Of a DNA stretch of 64,000 nucleotides, positions 1-13,225 are shown one piece after another. The DNA lies in contig VZDJ01007749.1 in assembly GCA_008694505.1 (NCBI GenBank), forward strand, positions 2,055,564-2,119,563. Direction: 5' to 3'. Below the pieces are notes generated by a model. The model did not search any database. It had not been told where the DNA came from and was given only the letters and a program-made list of their open reading frames with translations. Each line of letters begins with the position of its first letter. Positions within the stretch are counted from its first letter, which is position 1. A program made the position numbers and the translations under genes. This DNA is from Cyanoderma ruficeps (lineage: Eukaryota; Chordata; Aves; Passeriformes; Timaliidae).

Positions 1-4
1 CCTC

Positions 5-21
5 AAAAAAAAAAAAAAAAA
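5..21. repeat. Poly(A) homopolymer at the window edge
   Basis: A run of about 17 A follows 'cctc' at the left edge. It could be the tail of a retroposed element lying mostly outside the window, or a simple repeat. Nothing to its right identifies a family. Confidence 0.6.
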
Positions 22-3000
22 GTGTGTGGTTGTAACCATGCCAAATGGCTCTGGCCTGTTGGTATCTTAGGCCACTCTTCAAGTTCAGGCTGAAAACTTT
101 GTGAATTCAGTTTACCATTTCCAGCTCTCTTCTTAATAACCCTCCACATCACCTAGGCATCATATATAATTTGACACAGCTGACAGCATCCACTTAGGAG
201 AAGCTTAGGGCTGAGCCAGAATGGAAATTGAATTGCATCTCAACTCCCTAATATTAATGATCCTTCCAGGTCAGCAGAGGAGTAATTGCCAGGCCAGCCT
301 GAGGAATTGTCCATTAAACCTGCCTAGATGGTAGCTCACCTGTGGAGAGATGCATCTAGATAGTGTGTACAAAATGAATTCCATTTGCGTAATATAAGGT
401 CTGCTGGTCTTATGAATCTCTCAAAAGCCAACATGTGGTCTCAAGTTTAATACCAAGTGATTTTTCTGGTATCTTAATATTGCTTATAACTTAGGCTTAG
501 CTAAATTGCCTTAGATGTGTTTAAAAAGAAAATTTACAGAAAAATCTGGTTGGTGGTTGTGTCTTGAAGGGCAAGCCTGTATTTCTGTAAAGGTGTAGCT
601 TGATCTAAAACCTTGTGGCATAAAGCAAGAGAAGAAAAGTTCATGTTGTCCACGTTCCTTAGTCCTTGAGATAGCAGCACATTTAGAATAACCCATTAAT
701 CAGTCAGAGTTTGTATACACAATCTGATTAGGTGGGCAGTTGGACCTTTAAATCCCAAATCAATATTCAACAGGAATTTGAAGGAGACAAACAGCCTAAG
801 GACAATGTTTAGAAACTCAACTGTGCTTTATGTCTTGGTGTAATGCTGATTTAGCAAGAAATCCCAGTCACAGTGCGAGAGGATTTATTTTATGACCTTG
901 TGCATTTGAGATGACATAGAAAGTTAAGAGCTGTCAGCATGGCTTTACTGTGAGGGCGAAATGCAGAGGGGGTTCAAACATCCTCTGATGCCATTACAGA
1001 AGGTCCATGTGGAGCAGCAGAGACAGAGGTGCAGGGAACAGACCAGAATACAAATACTTCAGATTGAAAACCACATCCTTCTGAACTTGCTTCTGTGCCA
1101 CGTTGATAATTTAACTGAAGTACCATAGTTTGGTGACACAGATGAGGGAACAATCTAACCTGCTGCAATCCAAGTAGGATATATCCTCTAGGAAATCTTG
1201 GACCACTACCTGTTTATCTGTCCTCTCTCTCATCACAGCTACTGAAAATCATGGTGGGTTTTTCTTTCAACAGCCATGTCAACTACAGCAGGTCCGTGCA
1301 GTAAAAGGATTTCTCACTCTGCTGACGCCCTTCTGCCATGGGCCACCTGTTGCCATTGCATAGAGAAGTTGTTTCCGCTCCTCGGAGCTCCTTGTCTTCA
1401 CACTCGTAGAGATGGTGTCACAGCTTGGCTGGGTTGTGTGTACATACACAAAAGAAAGCCTTTTTGAGCCTTTCAAATTAAAGAGTTGAAGAAAGCACTA
1501 AATTCAGTCTTAGCCAGGGAGAAGCTTGACAGACAAAGCTTGGTGAAGAGTAAATGATTTTCGTATTTCTTGTTTAACATGCTCAGTAGCTTGAAATATT
1601 TTATAATTATTTTTAGTTGTGTGTATTGCCACCAAGTTTAGCCATTCTATTTGTTTCATGCTACAAAATGTTATGAATTAGGTGTTTTTCAGCAAGTAAT
1701 GGACCAGCTTTTCTGATACAAAAATTGATTTTGCACTTGTTTTGCACATTCAGCCAGTAGTGACTTCCAATTTCTGGATTTATTGCTTTCTCTGTTTTTT
1801 TAGATTTCTGATATGGTTTTTCAATCCGTAGAGTATTTTGCTCTGCTCTTGCAAGTTGCTCTGACCAGCAGATCCAGGAAAAGTTTGATAAAACTACGAG
1901 AAGTTCCTCTTGTGGGGTAGCTTGTATGATTACTCTTTTGTTATGCTTTTCCACACTGGCTTTCTCTTTTTATCTATATCTGAACCGTACTTCATTTTTT
2001 GCCATCGGGATGCATAATTAGATTTAGCTATATAATCACATGCAGTTAATAAGGGCTAATCCCTTTTCTTAAGATCATATCTTTCAATCCCTTTTGGGTG
2101 AAACTTCAGGTAGTGCCTCCAATCTAAGTACCAGATCGAGATGAGACAGAGTAGGGCCTGAGGGTAAAACGTGGAGTCAACAGCTATTTGAAACAATGTG
2201 GAGTACATCAGGAGGCAGCCAACAAAACCCATGCCATTACTCTGAAAAAGTAGTTGTTGGGACTGTTTCTGTGCATTTGACTGCATTACTAGAGAATGGT
2301 AATTCTAGAGAATGTCCTTCTCTACTAAAGAAGGGAAAAAATCTGTGCAACCTCTATAAAAAAAAAGTGGAAGGATAAGGATTAGAAACTGTGTTTTGTA
2401 CGTGCAGGAAATCTGAGCATTGTGGACACACCAGTTAGTCCTGTGAAGAAGTTTGGCTGGGTTTTCAAAAAATGTGGATTAAGGTAAAGTTCTGCCATCC
2501 TTGAGGTCATCATTGAGGTCAATGGAAATGCTGTCAGTGACTTCACTGTCACTGACATTCTACCCCTGGCAGAAGTCCGAACAGCACAGAGTGTAAAGTC
2601 TAAGTATGTAGGGATGTATGAATTGATTTCTAAACCCAGCTGTCTTGGATGATTGTTGCTTAAAGTAAATCAGAAGTTAAATGGGAAATGAGCAAGATGG
2701 CATTTTCACCAGAGTGATTCATTTTAAATTCCATCCCACGAACTAGATGATTCTTTGCCAGTGAGGATCTGGGAGGCTTTCAGGTGGTGAGGCATTTCTC
2801 ATGCTGAGAGTCTGTGATGTCCAGGACCTTGGAACACCTTCTGGTTTGAGCCTGGCCATATGTTTTTGGCACAAATCCAGAAATGAATTCAGTAAGTTGT
2901 GGATTTTAGCACAGAGTAAATTGCATTTCTTGACTCCAATAATGTTAGTGCCTGTTGGCTGGTTTCTCTAAATTGGCTGTGGTATGGCTGCAAACCAATA

Positions 3001-4039
3001 CTAAATTACATGAAGTAAAGACTTAAATTATTCTCCTTAAGTTTCCACAACTTTTGTATTTTCCCTTTCTTGTAGTTCTTTTGATTTCTCTTATTCCCTT
3101 TCCTGCCTATCTCAAAGTTCCCATGCTAGATCACTCTCATTGTGAAGAATACACTCTATATATGCTGCTATTGTATTTTTTCCATACTGGAGGCTGAGGA
3201 GAATGCCTTGGTTTTCTGTGGTGGTTTTTAGTGCTGCTCCACCTTAGTCATTCAGGAGTTTTATTGGAATTTCAATTTTTCTTTATTTTTTTTAATGGGG
3301 TTATTTGAACTGTTAAACAAGTGCATTAGGTTAGCAAAATGGTTGAGCAAGTTTATTGAGAAAAAGAGTGTCTGGGGCTGTGTGTTAGCACTATGACTGC
3401 TACCAATTTCTACAGCTCTCTCAAAGCAGAATGTACACCTGGGGCACAACTGCACTGAAGAGGTGGACAATGGCTTTTGGTTTTCACCTCTTTTATCATG
3501 TATTACCAAAAGATCTTTAAGAAAGTGGTATTACAAAGACTACACATACAAATATACGTTATTTGTGTAGGGTATATTTTACAGTAAAAGCAAGAAATTA
3601 AGTTTGTATGGCATTTGGGAGTAAAGCATGTTTTTGAGTTCTTAATTTATGTTAGAATTGGATAATAAAAGAGATATGACAGGGAGTGGAAAGTCACAGT
3701 TTTGCTTTACAGATAACACAGATTCAGTTAAGTGTCAGTAATGCACCAAAGTTGGGAAGCTGAGGAATGAATACATGGACAAAGTACAGACTTCGTCCAC
3801 GATTTAGAGCACTGAGGTGGCAGCAAGGAAGGGCTGGGAGGTTGCCCAGCCAAAATCAGAGCAGGCCAGTAAAAATATCCCTTCCGGTGAGCTGCACTGC
3901 CAAATGCAAATCTGTTCCGTGAGGTTGGTGTCAACGTCAAGCGCCGTGTCCTGAGGAAGCTCACTTCTCCTGGGCCATGCCAGCTTCACGGAGGTTTGCA
4001 AAGCCAAGCTGAATAGTGTAGCTTGTGGTTTCCTAGAGG

Positions 4040-4150
4040 ATGTCCATCTGCCCTGAACAGCCTGAGCAGCCCCGGGCCCTCGCTGACAACTGCGTCGGCG
4101 GATCTGCCGCGTCCTGTGTGAGCCGCACTGCCCGGCTCCAGCACACGCTG
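4040..4150. other. Small CpG-rich, GC-rich pocket within AT-rich intron
   Basis: About ten CpG dinucleotides fall in roughly 90 bases (about 4060-4150), for example within 'ccccgggccctcgctg' and 'gcgtcggcggatctgccgcg'. The surrounding sequence is AT-rich and nearly CpG-free. No splice sites or recognised coding meaning were found. It could be a small unmethylated regulatory element, a young repeat fragment, or chance. It is too short for a conventional CpG island. Confidence 0.5.
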
Positions 4151-4190
4151 CAGCACTGCCAGGAATAGCTCTGCTCTCCTCATAGGCATA

Positions 4191-4220
4191 AAGGGTGCAG
4201 TGCTAGGGTGCTGCACCCTT
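4191..4220. repeat. Perfect 10-bp inverted repeat with 10-base loop
   Basis: The left arm AAGGGTGCAG (4191-4200) and the right arm CTGCACCCTT (4211-4220) are exact reverse complements, separated by TGCTAGGGTG. It lies about 40 bases right of the CpG-rich pocket. The stem could fold in RNA or extrude in DNA, but the arms do not extend further. No known element was recognised. Confidence 0.8.
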
Positions 4221-7200
4221 ATTCACAGAAACACAGTTTGGATCTTTTAAACAAGTTTAAACTCAGTCTGGATTAGTGGGAGTCCCCTTTCAGGCCGTTT
4301 TCAGGGCGTTGAATGATGGTTGTTCGGCCTTGTTTGGTTTTGGTTAGGAAGAGACTTTACAGGAGAGCATTTCTGTTACTCCTCTTTCTATTTGTTTTTA
4401 GCCATTCTAACTAACAGACAGTAGGATGTTTTTGCTAAATCTTGCAGGGGTCAGGGTGCTAAGAGAGAATTAGCATAGTTTGTTTTTTTTCTGCCAGTAT
4501 CTTAAGTGCTAGGTTGCCAGATGCACCATTTTTACCTAGAGGCATGAACAATGTAAGACCCCAGTTCTTCCGTAAGCTCCATTGACAATTGTCAACTTTA
4601 CCAGTCCTGAATCTTCACTTTGCAGCTTTACCTGTGCAGCAAAATTCTATTGCTATGTATTTCCCCTTTCTAGTGGGGATATCCAGGGAATAAAGTAAGT
4701 AAAGTGGTAGCAGAGACATCTGAATAGGCTGCAAAGGCGACCTTTGCAAAATATTCCTTCAGGGTTACTGGGGAGGACGTGTGACATTCAAGTCTCACTG
4801 TTTTTGTGCACCAGACGGTTACAAAGGAAATAATAGCAACTTTTAAGCTCTTAAGAATGCATCTGTCACTTTGTTCAATCTTTGCTTTCTGGCAGCCTAA
4901 AATAGGTGACTGAGATGGTAACCTGGTCCTGAAAAAGTCTGAGATAATTTTCTTATGTCCAAACTGTCTGCACTATCTGTTCCCCATTGCTATTTAGGTG
5001 ACTTATCTGAACCAGGAGTGAGCAGCAGCTTTTATGACAGTGGGAGTATTCTTCCAGTGTGCAGTCACTGCAGGATGAGGACCTCTGGCAGCTGATCTGT
5101 GACCCCTGCTCTTGCCTTGCATTGTACTGAGACTGACTGGACTGCTCTAGTAGACTTTGTTTTATTCTTCTATAGCCAGGTATCCAGATGGCTTCAAGGA
5201 TTTAAGTCAGCTTTTCAACTTCAGGTATTGTTGTACTTGGAAATAGGAAAACTGAAAGTAACCTGAGTAAATAATCTAAAAATATAGTGGGGAAGTTACT
5301 AATTCCTTTTGGAAGCCTACCTCAACTCTAATTCATTTCAATTCCAAGAGAAGATTCTCACTTATTTGTGGTTAATTATACAGAACCACCTTGAGATCTC
5401 TAAATAATATGACAACTCCAGAAAAAAAGTTTTTCCCTTTGAATGATCCATACGCAGCTTCAGTAGTTTCTCAGAGTATCAATGCATGCATATGCCTGGA
5501 CTGCTGCAGAGCTGTGGAGAGCAAAATGGAAAGATGTTACCTTAGTTGTGTCGATAACCAGAGAAAGAGCAGATGAAGCTGTGAAAAATGTTAGTTAAAC
5601 AATGTTCTCACAGTGGTTTTGTTCAGAGCCTGGCTAGAATCTGCATCTCTCTTAGCTGAGGGCTTGGCACTGTGGGTCCCCTTCTTTCTGGTCCCTACTT
5701 CCTTGCCCAACCAGCATGCAAGTGTGGGATTATCTCTATTTCTACCTTGACTGTAGAAAATCCTGATCATTCATGTATTTCTCGGATCTTCATTTCCTTA
5801 TTATTTTATGGATATGTCAGAAAATGTCTTGATTTTAACTGAATTTGATGATTGAAGAAAGAATTGGACAAAACAGTTATCAATCCCATTATTCTGCCAT
5901 TTTGGAGAAAAATCGTGTCATTGTTACACTAACACCCATTCAATTCACGGTGAGCTTTGCAAACTCCGTTTTATTTCATGCGGTGTTACATTAAAACATT
6001 ACTGCCATTATTTTCAGGTATTAAAACTAATTTTCCTTTCCCATTTATATTCTCTTCTGGGCTTTTCCTCCAGTATCAGCATCTCAGAACAGGATACCTA
6101 CCTAGTAGACGGCACTGGGAATGACAAATAAATTGTGTTTTGAGTTGAAAATACCCTGAATGTTAAAGCTGTCTGTCTAATGATTAAGTATGTTAGAAAA
6201 AATGTAATTATGTTTGCATTTTCCAGGTGTCATTTGAGTTACTCTCAATTCAATGTTTTGTATTAAGTATATGGGCTGAAATTAGCCAACAAGTCATTGA
6301 GCTACTTCTTTTTTGTCAGCTGGACTTCTTCCTCCAGTGACTGTTAATTTTGAGATGACATTTCTTCCACTTGGGAATGGGTTTGCATGGATGTATGCTT
6401 AATTGTTTTAATGCTGATAGCTGGGAGGGGGAACGATGTTCTTGGAGGAAAGTAAAAGCAGGGATAACCTGTGAGCCCTGCAAAATAATTGGGAGTGGGA
6501 GTTAGGGAAACTATCACATGATCTGCATATGCTGGGTTTTGTCGCTTCCCTCAGAGGTCCTATAACTTAGACATGGGTCCCAAATGTGGTGCTCAAATGG
6601 TAAGCTCAGCAGTCAAAAGAAGCTTGGGGTTTTCCCTTCCTCTTTGTAAATTCATGCTGACCTATTGAAAATGTTAGTAGCTGCATAAATTGCTGGATCT
6701 GATTTCCATGTAAGGTGTTCTGGCTATGGAATACTGGAAGGGATATTCTGTTCAGCAGATGCTCTCAGTTTCTGAAAAACAAAGAGGAAATTACGCAGGG
6801 GTGACCCCTTCAAGGTGGAGGAGCACTGATGATCACCCTTGTGCTGGCGGCCTGATTTTGGGCTGTCAGCGTGGGGTGTGTGCCCAATCCATGATTTCTC
6901 CATCTGAGGAAACCAGCCAGGTCTGGATGCTGAATGGAGCAAAACACTGGCTCCATTCCAAGGATCTCTAATTTTTACTAGATTGTCTATATGAAGCTGG
7001 TGGCTGACTGAGTACCAGATACATTTTAAGTCTTTATCAGTGTTTATCTCCCACTGCAGAGGTCAAATCAGGGGAAATAGTGGTGCTCTCCTTACCATCA
7101 ATTTCATGCCAATTAAAATCTCAATTGTAACTGTCTCTCCTGCCCTTGGTATCACAGTCTCTTCTTCGTTTTATTTTTAATCTCATTTACAGTGGAAGAC

Positions 7201-10200
7201 TGAGTGTTATACTCTCATTTCAGAACCAGCACCCCTCCCCCCAAAACAAAAAGATCTGGGAGAAATACTTGCCTCTTATAATGGTTCTTTCTGGCTGAAA
7301 ATTCCTTGAGAGCATAATTGCATCCACCCTTGCTCCATACCTGATCCTCTGGCATCGCACATTGTGCCAGGAGCTCACATGCAGCAGTTCCACTTAGCGC
7401 CATATCAGTGTAAAGAGGAAGGGGTCTCAGTGCTTTAAGTGTATTTTTTAAAATAAAGCAGCCAATATTCTATAAACGTCTGCCTGCCACCAGGATCCCA
7501 CAGGCCTGCTGGCTTTGATTCCTGTCTTTGCACACCATGCCTGTGCAGAAGGCACACTTTCCAAGGTCACCCACCAGCTTTTGTGCTCAAAAAAGCAATG
7601 AGTGTTATCCAGAACAAAAAAGTAAAAACTGTCTCTGAAAGGATTCCTACCTTTGAATCTTGCATGCAGCCATGGGCTACAGCTGTGGAAGTCACAGAGA
7701 GTTATAAATTAGCCTTGTGGAGAAAGCTAATTGGCAGCTTCTCCTTCAAAACAACACCCTTTTGTGCAGTGAGTATATGTGTGCATGTTTCCATGCTCAG
7801 GTGGAGTTGTAAAAATATTTGACACATGATCTGCCATTTTTCCTGCAGTGACTCAGCTGTGGAGGATAGCTTATGCATTTTAGAGTGATCACAGATAGCT
7901 TTCAGCACTGATACAAAGAGGAAAGATTGCATTGCAGTAAGCCGATTTCAGACAGTCTTCTTTGGACAAATGTTCTACTCCCAACTTCCCAAGCGATACC
8001 ATCCTCAAGAGCACCTGAGCATAGTAAACAATGATTTGTGGATTGGAGGTGATGGAAGAGAGGATTAATTAAGTAGAACATTATAATGTTTATTTTATGA
8101 GCTGGTGATTGGGAAACCAGTCTTGAAAAAATCCTGTAGCCGCTTTAAGAAAAACAACCTAAGAAGACTAGAGCATCTTAACTTTACAGAAAGAGAAATC
8201 TCTTCAGACACTTTACAGTTTATTCTTGTGGTATTCTGGGACATGAAAAGGATATCAAAATTCCATTGCCAAAGAGTGAAGGTAACACATGGATGCACAG
8301 CAAGAGGATTCAGGCTGCAGTAGGCAACAGGGAAGTTTTATTTTCTTTGTGTTTTACATTTATGAAAAATTCAATTCCAGTAAGGCCTGAATAGAGAGTA
8401 GATGCAGGCATGCATTGACTCCATGGATTACAGCACACATTCCTTGACATTTACTGTCCAACTTTGTATCACAATGAGGTTTGCCAAAATGAAGTATTAA
8501 ACAGAGAAGCAGTTTGTGGCAATCTGCAAAGTCTCACAGTAGTGTGTTTATCCCCAGGAAGGGCTGTAGTGACGCTGAAGAAGGCTGTTAAAATCTGTTT
8601 GTGTTTTCCCAAAGCCGTAGCAAGAGAGAACATAAGCAGGTGTGAGTTGGGCTGGTCTGGGGAGGAATGAAAGCCTGGAGAACTGGTAAGTAGCTGAATC
8701 TGCAGTTGGTTGATGCCAAAGTTCACCAGAGAATACAAAGACAAGGCAGGGTGGGAGTGTTTCAGCTCATGCTCGTGATGCATCTGGCATTTATCAGTCA
8801 GGTGCCGTTGTGCTGCTGGAAGCAATCAGGTGGCAACAATGCCAGATGAGATATTTCACAAAATGGAGGTTTCCCACCTGAGAACAAATGGACAGCAGAA
8901 GAGGAGAGTTTGCTATCTCAGCTGAGCATGGAAAAGTGTGAGGAATATCAAGCTCAAAACAAAGCAACTGAGATCTAAATTTTCCAATAGCAAGAGATCC
9001 ATTCAACCAGAGAACTGAAATAATGGCTTTCATTCAGAGAGGTTTCTTTTATCTCTAGATGTTATTTCAGCCAATCTTTGGAAGGTGCATGAAAAAATCC
9101 TTTTCTGTGTGTGGTCTTGAGATGCATCAGTTAACATAAGACATCGGGGGAGAGTTTGGGGATTTTAAAGTGAAGTTAGGTTTTGGCAAAGTTTAATAAA
9201 ATAGATATCCTTTCCACTTTGCTCACCCAAAGTAGCCATCAGGAGAGAGATATTTATAGTAAGGGTGAAAATTATGTAGTAGAACCTGAAATGTGCAACT
9301 AATGTGCAACTATGGAGAGCATAATTTCATAAATGTTACGTGTCCAGAGTAACGTTGCAAAGAAAATTATGCCTGGTAAAATGGGACATGTATAGCTTAG
9401 TAAGGTCTTCAAACTTTTTTGATATGAAACTTTGTGGAAAGAAAAAAAAATAGGGGTGAAAAGCTTATCGCTGTAGGGATTAGGTTTTCTGGATGTGAAG
9501 GAGGACAGCAGGTTGGAATGGTTGAAAAATCTCTCTGATATTCCGTGATTAAAGAGCACTTTTCAAGTGTTGCCTGAAAAGGAAAGGAGGAAACTGAAAG
9601 AGAATGAGGTTGGGGCCAGATTTTCTTCTGACAGCCACCTGCAAACAGATTTGTGGTCAGAACAGTGTCTGGAAACTGCACATCTGTGAGAGTCCCTGGG
9701 GGAGGTCACCTTTTGAGATGTGCTTTGATAAGATGGTCAGGCACAATGCCACAAAAAAAAGCAGCTGCCAGAAAGAGGAGTTGTCTTTGCATGTGTTCTG
9801 ACATCTGCCTCCATGCTAAACCAGCAGCAGGATTCAGGTTTAAGTGAGAGGGAGGTGCTGATGCAGGCTGGAGGGCTGTGCACTGTCACTGTGGTGCCAC
9901 ACGCCAAAATCCTGTGCTGAGGAGAAAAAACCTCATTCCACCTCCATCTTAGGGAACTGAGAGGGGATCATTTGCTTGCCTAAATCAGTGGTTGCCTTTT
10001 TTATTGTCTGTTTGCTTTTGGGGAAAGAGACAGTCTTATTTGGTACAAATACTGGACATCAAACAAATTTAGCCTTGCCATTTCTAAACCAGAAAATTAC
10101 TTTATTGAATCTTCCCATATGTAGGAAGAGTCTTCATCCATGAGAAATTTCAGAGTTTTCCCACAAAAATTTCATTTCAGTTAGGAGGTATCTCCGACTG

Positions 10201-13168
10201 AAGGCAGGAAAGCCTGGAAGAAGCCAGGAAGACACAAATTTTACAAAACACTCATAGTTGTTCATTCACCCACACAGGAACTTACTCATAGTTACCTAAG
10301 AGAATATAAGACTGAAAAAGAATTTCTGGGTCATAAAGTCCAGTCTGTTCCCAAAGTGCTCCAGCATTACAGTTTTAGATGGACCTTTCTAGCAGCAAAA
10401 GTGTACTAGACAGCTTCAGGCAGGAAAAAATGCCCAGCACTGCAAATTTGGACCTTTAAATTAGTTGTTTAGAAATGCTGAACAGTGGACACATTTTTCT
10501 GTTTTATTTTGCTGTCATTTCACTAGGCATTGTTTTAATGCAGAAAGACCCAAACAAATTATGAATCCAAAACATAGGCATAAACATAGTTATATTACTG
10601 TAATGAGAACTTGCATTACTAGTTCCTGACTGAGCCTAAAGTAGATTATTTTTCTTGGACATTCTTCAAATCCTTCTTTCCTAACACCAGCAGTTTTCAG
10701 GTCGCAGATCCTTCTTCAGCACTGGTGTTTTTTAAAAGTCATCACCGTTTTGTGGTTATTATAATAACAAGAATAAAGCATTTTGGAGGGGGGGATGTTC
10801 ATGATGCATTCTGACTCTACATATCTGTGTTTCAAAATGTTTGCAAAGATTTTTTGACCCTGGCAATGTCTCATGGCTTCTGGGCTGGCTTTTCACAGTC
10901 ATTCTAAGGAAGACATCCATTAGCGGACAAATATTTCTGTTTATGAAATAAAGTAGCCTGTTAGCAACAGCACATTTATTTAAGAAGACTTCTCATAGTG
11001 GAACAACTGGCCAAATAATCCTGATCCAGGGCCTTCTCTCATAATGACCTGAACTTCTGCTGAAGTGTCTGTTAAGGACATAGAGGCTGGTAGATACACT
11101 GGTTTTCATCCCAGGAAAATTCCCTCTGGCAGCAATGGGGGTAATGGCCTGTAAGACCTAAACACTCTGTTAGTGGAATGACGCCAGAGGAATTCATCCC
11201 TGCTTATGAAAACTGCGTAAATCCAGCTGACATTATGGGAGGGGAGAAGAAGTGGGAGATGAATTTAAAGAGCAGTGAGGGAAAGAATTTACTTGTAAAG
11301 CAATCCTGTCTTTTGCTGTCTGATTTTGGAATTATTTTAATTATCTTTCATTTAAGAAAGTGGAAATGTCAATGAAAACAAAAAATTAGATGCTGTCATT
11401 GAGGGGAAATCACACCCGTGACAGTGAACAGACTTGGATGCAGGAGTTGGTGCACAATGCTAAAGCCGCTTTTGGCTTTCAAGGAGTTGATTAGAGTGGT
11501 CCTTGCATTTGTGAGCATCTGTGTATTTCATTCCTTTGTATCATTTCTTTCTTAAATGTCCTTGTGCTTTAATATCTCTCATGTGAGGAACAGCAAAAGT
11601 GGTGTAGGTAAGATACAGGAATTCCTATTTGAAATCCATAAACTCTTCAAGTCCAGTATAGCTTAGCTTCCAACAGGGATGGCTGTAGGTGTTGGCACTT
11701 CTAAATCATCACTGGACATCTGTGGGGAAGATGAAGAAGTCAGAAAACCACAACAAAATGAAAGTTCCTGTTTTACCTAAGTGTCTCTATACTTTGGCTC
11801 TCTACAGTATAAATTATGGCATGAAATATTGATTTGTTGCAAGACATGGTTCTGTAGTTTATTTGCTTAACTTCTGTAGTATTCTAATGAAAATCCAATT
11901 TTATTTTGACAGGTTAGGGCTGTAGTTTTAAAGGCAAAGTGGCAGATTTGTAGGCAGTGACTCCTTGAACAGTGATTATAGAGACAGTTGCTTATATAAT
12001 TACTGCATTATATGTATGTTACCAGTGTTACATGACATTAAAATCAGTCATTAATCCTTTTTTATCATCCCCAGTAGCTAAAAGCTCTGGGAAAGAGAAA
12101 AGTAGAGCAACCACCGTGAGAAACAGAATGAGTCCTCAAAGGAGGTCCTGATTGCTTAAGAAAATATGGATAATGTGGATAATACCATGTCTGATAAGGT
12201 TCTCTTCATGTACTTCAGAGATTCTGTCATTCCTCTTTGCAGATAATTTTCTTATCTAGAGCAATTAGGGCTATTTGTTGCTTGCGTGGTTCTATGTTTC
12301 AATGCTGAGCAGCTGCTGCTGTCACTAAAGCAGTGTTTTTCTCTTGGGTATTCCCAGTACCAGCCCCAGCTCTCAGCTGTGCACTGAAGCATTGCAGCTC
12401 TTGCTTCTCCAGGCAAAAGTGGCTCTCTTACCACATCAGGCAGAGCAGGAGGGGCTAACAGAAAGGCTCTTGGAGGTCATGGGTGTCTGCCTGTGGAAAA
12501 AGAAAAAGAGAGTTGTAACTTAGTTTTATTTTACAAAGCATAAGGATGCACAAGTGACAAGGGAGTTGATCTAAGTGCTTGGACTTGGGACAGAAGTGAT
12601 GAGCTCTTTGAATCTCTAGAGCTTCTAAACATTCTAAACATTCTTTGCAAGTGGAAATGGGAAGGTTAAAACCATTGCATGCAGGGCATGCCGCTTCCAG
12701 AGCTAGATCCTTCCTGATGTGGGAAAGGCAGTGCAAACTCTGAGGGTCTGAAGCTGAATATAACTATTCGTCAGTCTTAGAATTGACATTTTAATGTGGT
12801 TTGGAGTCATACAGCAGCGACCTACATGAAGGCAGCTGTGAAATGGTGATTGTATCTCTCTAAGCATTATGAAATGCAGGGATTAAACAGAATCTCCCCC
12901 AAACACATACATGCTCACTCTGCCCATTTTCCAGTTCACTCTGTACAAGAGAAGAATTAAATATTTAGTCATTTCGTCGTCTGCAGGAAAGATTATGCTT
13001 TCTTTAAAGAATTCGCTTTTAATTAGTGGTTCAGGTGCTGGAAAAAAAAAGGGCACCTGTGGGTTCAAAGTTTTATCTGCAAGGCTAAGCCTTTTCTGTG
13101 CAGGCAAACCCCATCATTTGGGCAGGCTATTGTTTGAACCAAGCAAGCTTCAGCCACTGTTAATTAGC

Positions 13169-13225
13169 TTTCTTTTTTTCTTTTTTTCTTTTTTTCTTTT
13201 TTTCTTTTTTTTTCCTTTTTTTTTT
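13169..13225. repeat. Polypyrimidine tract with about 8-base period (T7C)
   Basis: Runs of seven to nine T interrupted regularly by single C extend for almost 60 bases. This is a simple-sequence tract, most likely from replication slippage. Because it is pyrimidine-rich on the transcribed-sense strand, it could also bind PTB-type proteins in the pre-mRNA. That is speculation; no adjacent exon was seen. Confidence 0.9.

Noticed and set aside
10318..10400. Faint CR1-like wording ('gggtcataaagtccagtctg')
   Set aside because: The similarity covers only about 25 bases and lacks the other CR1 blocks, so it was not called as an element.
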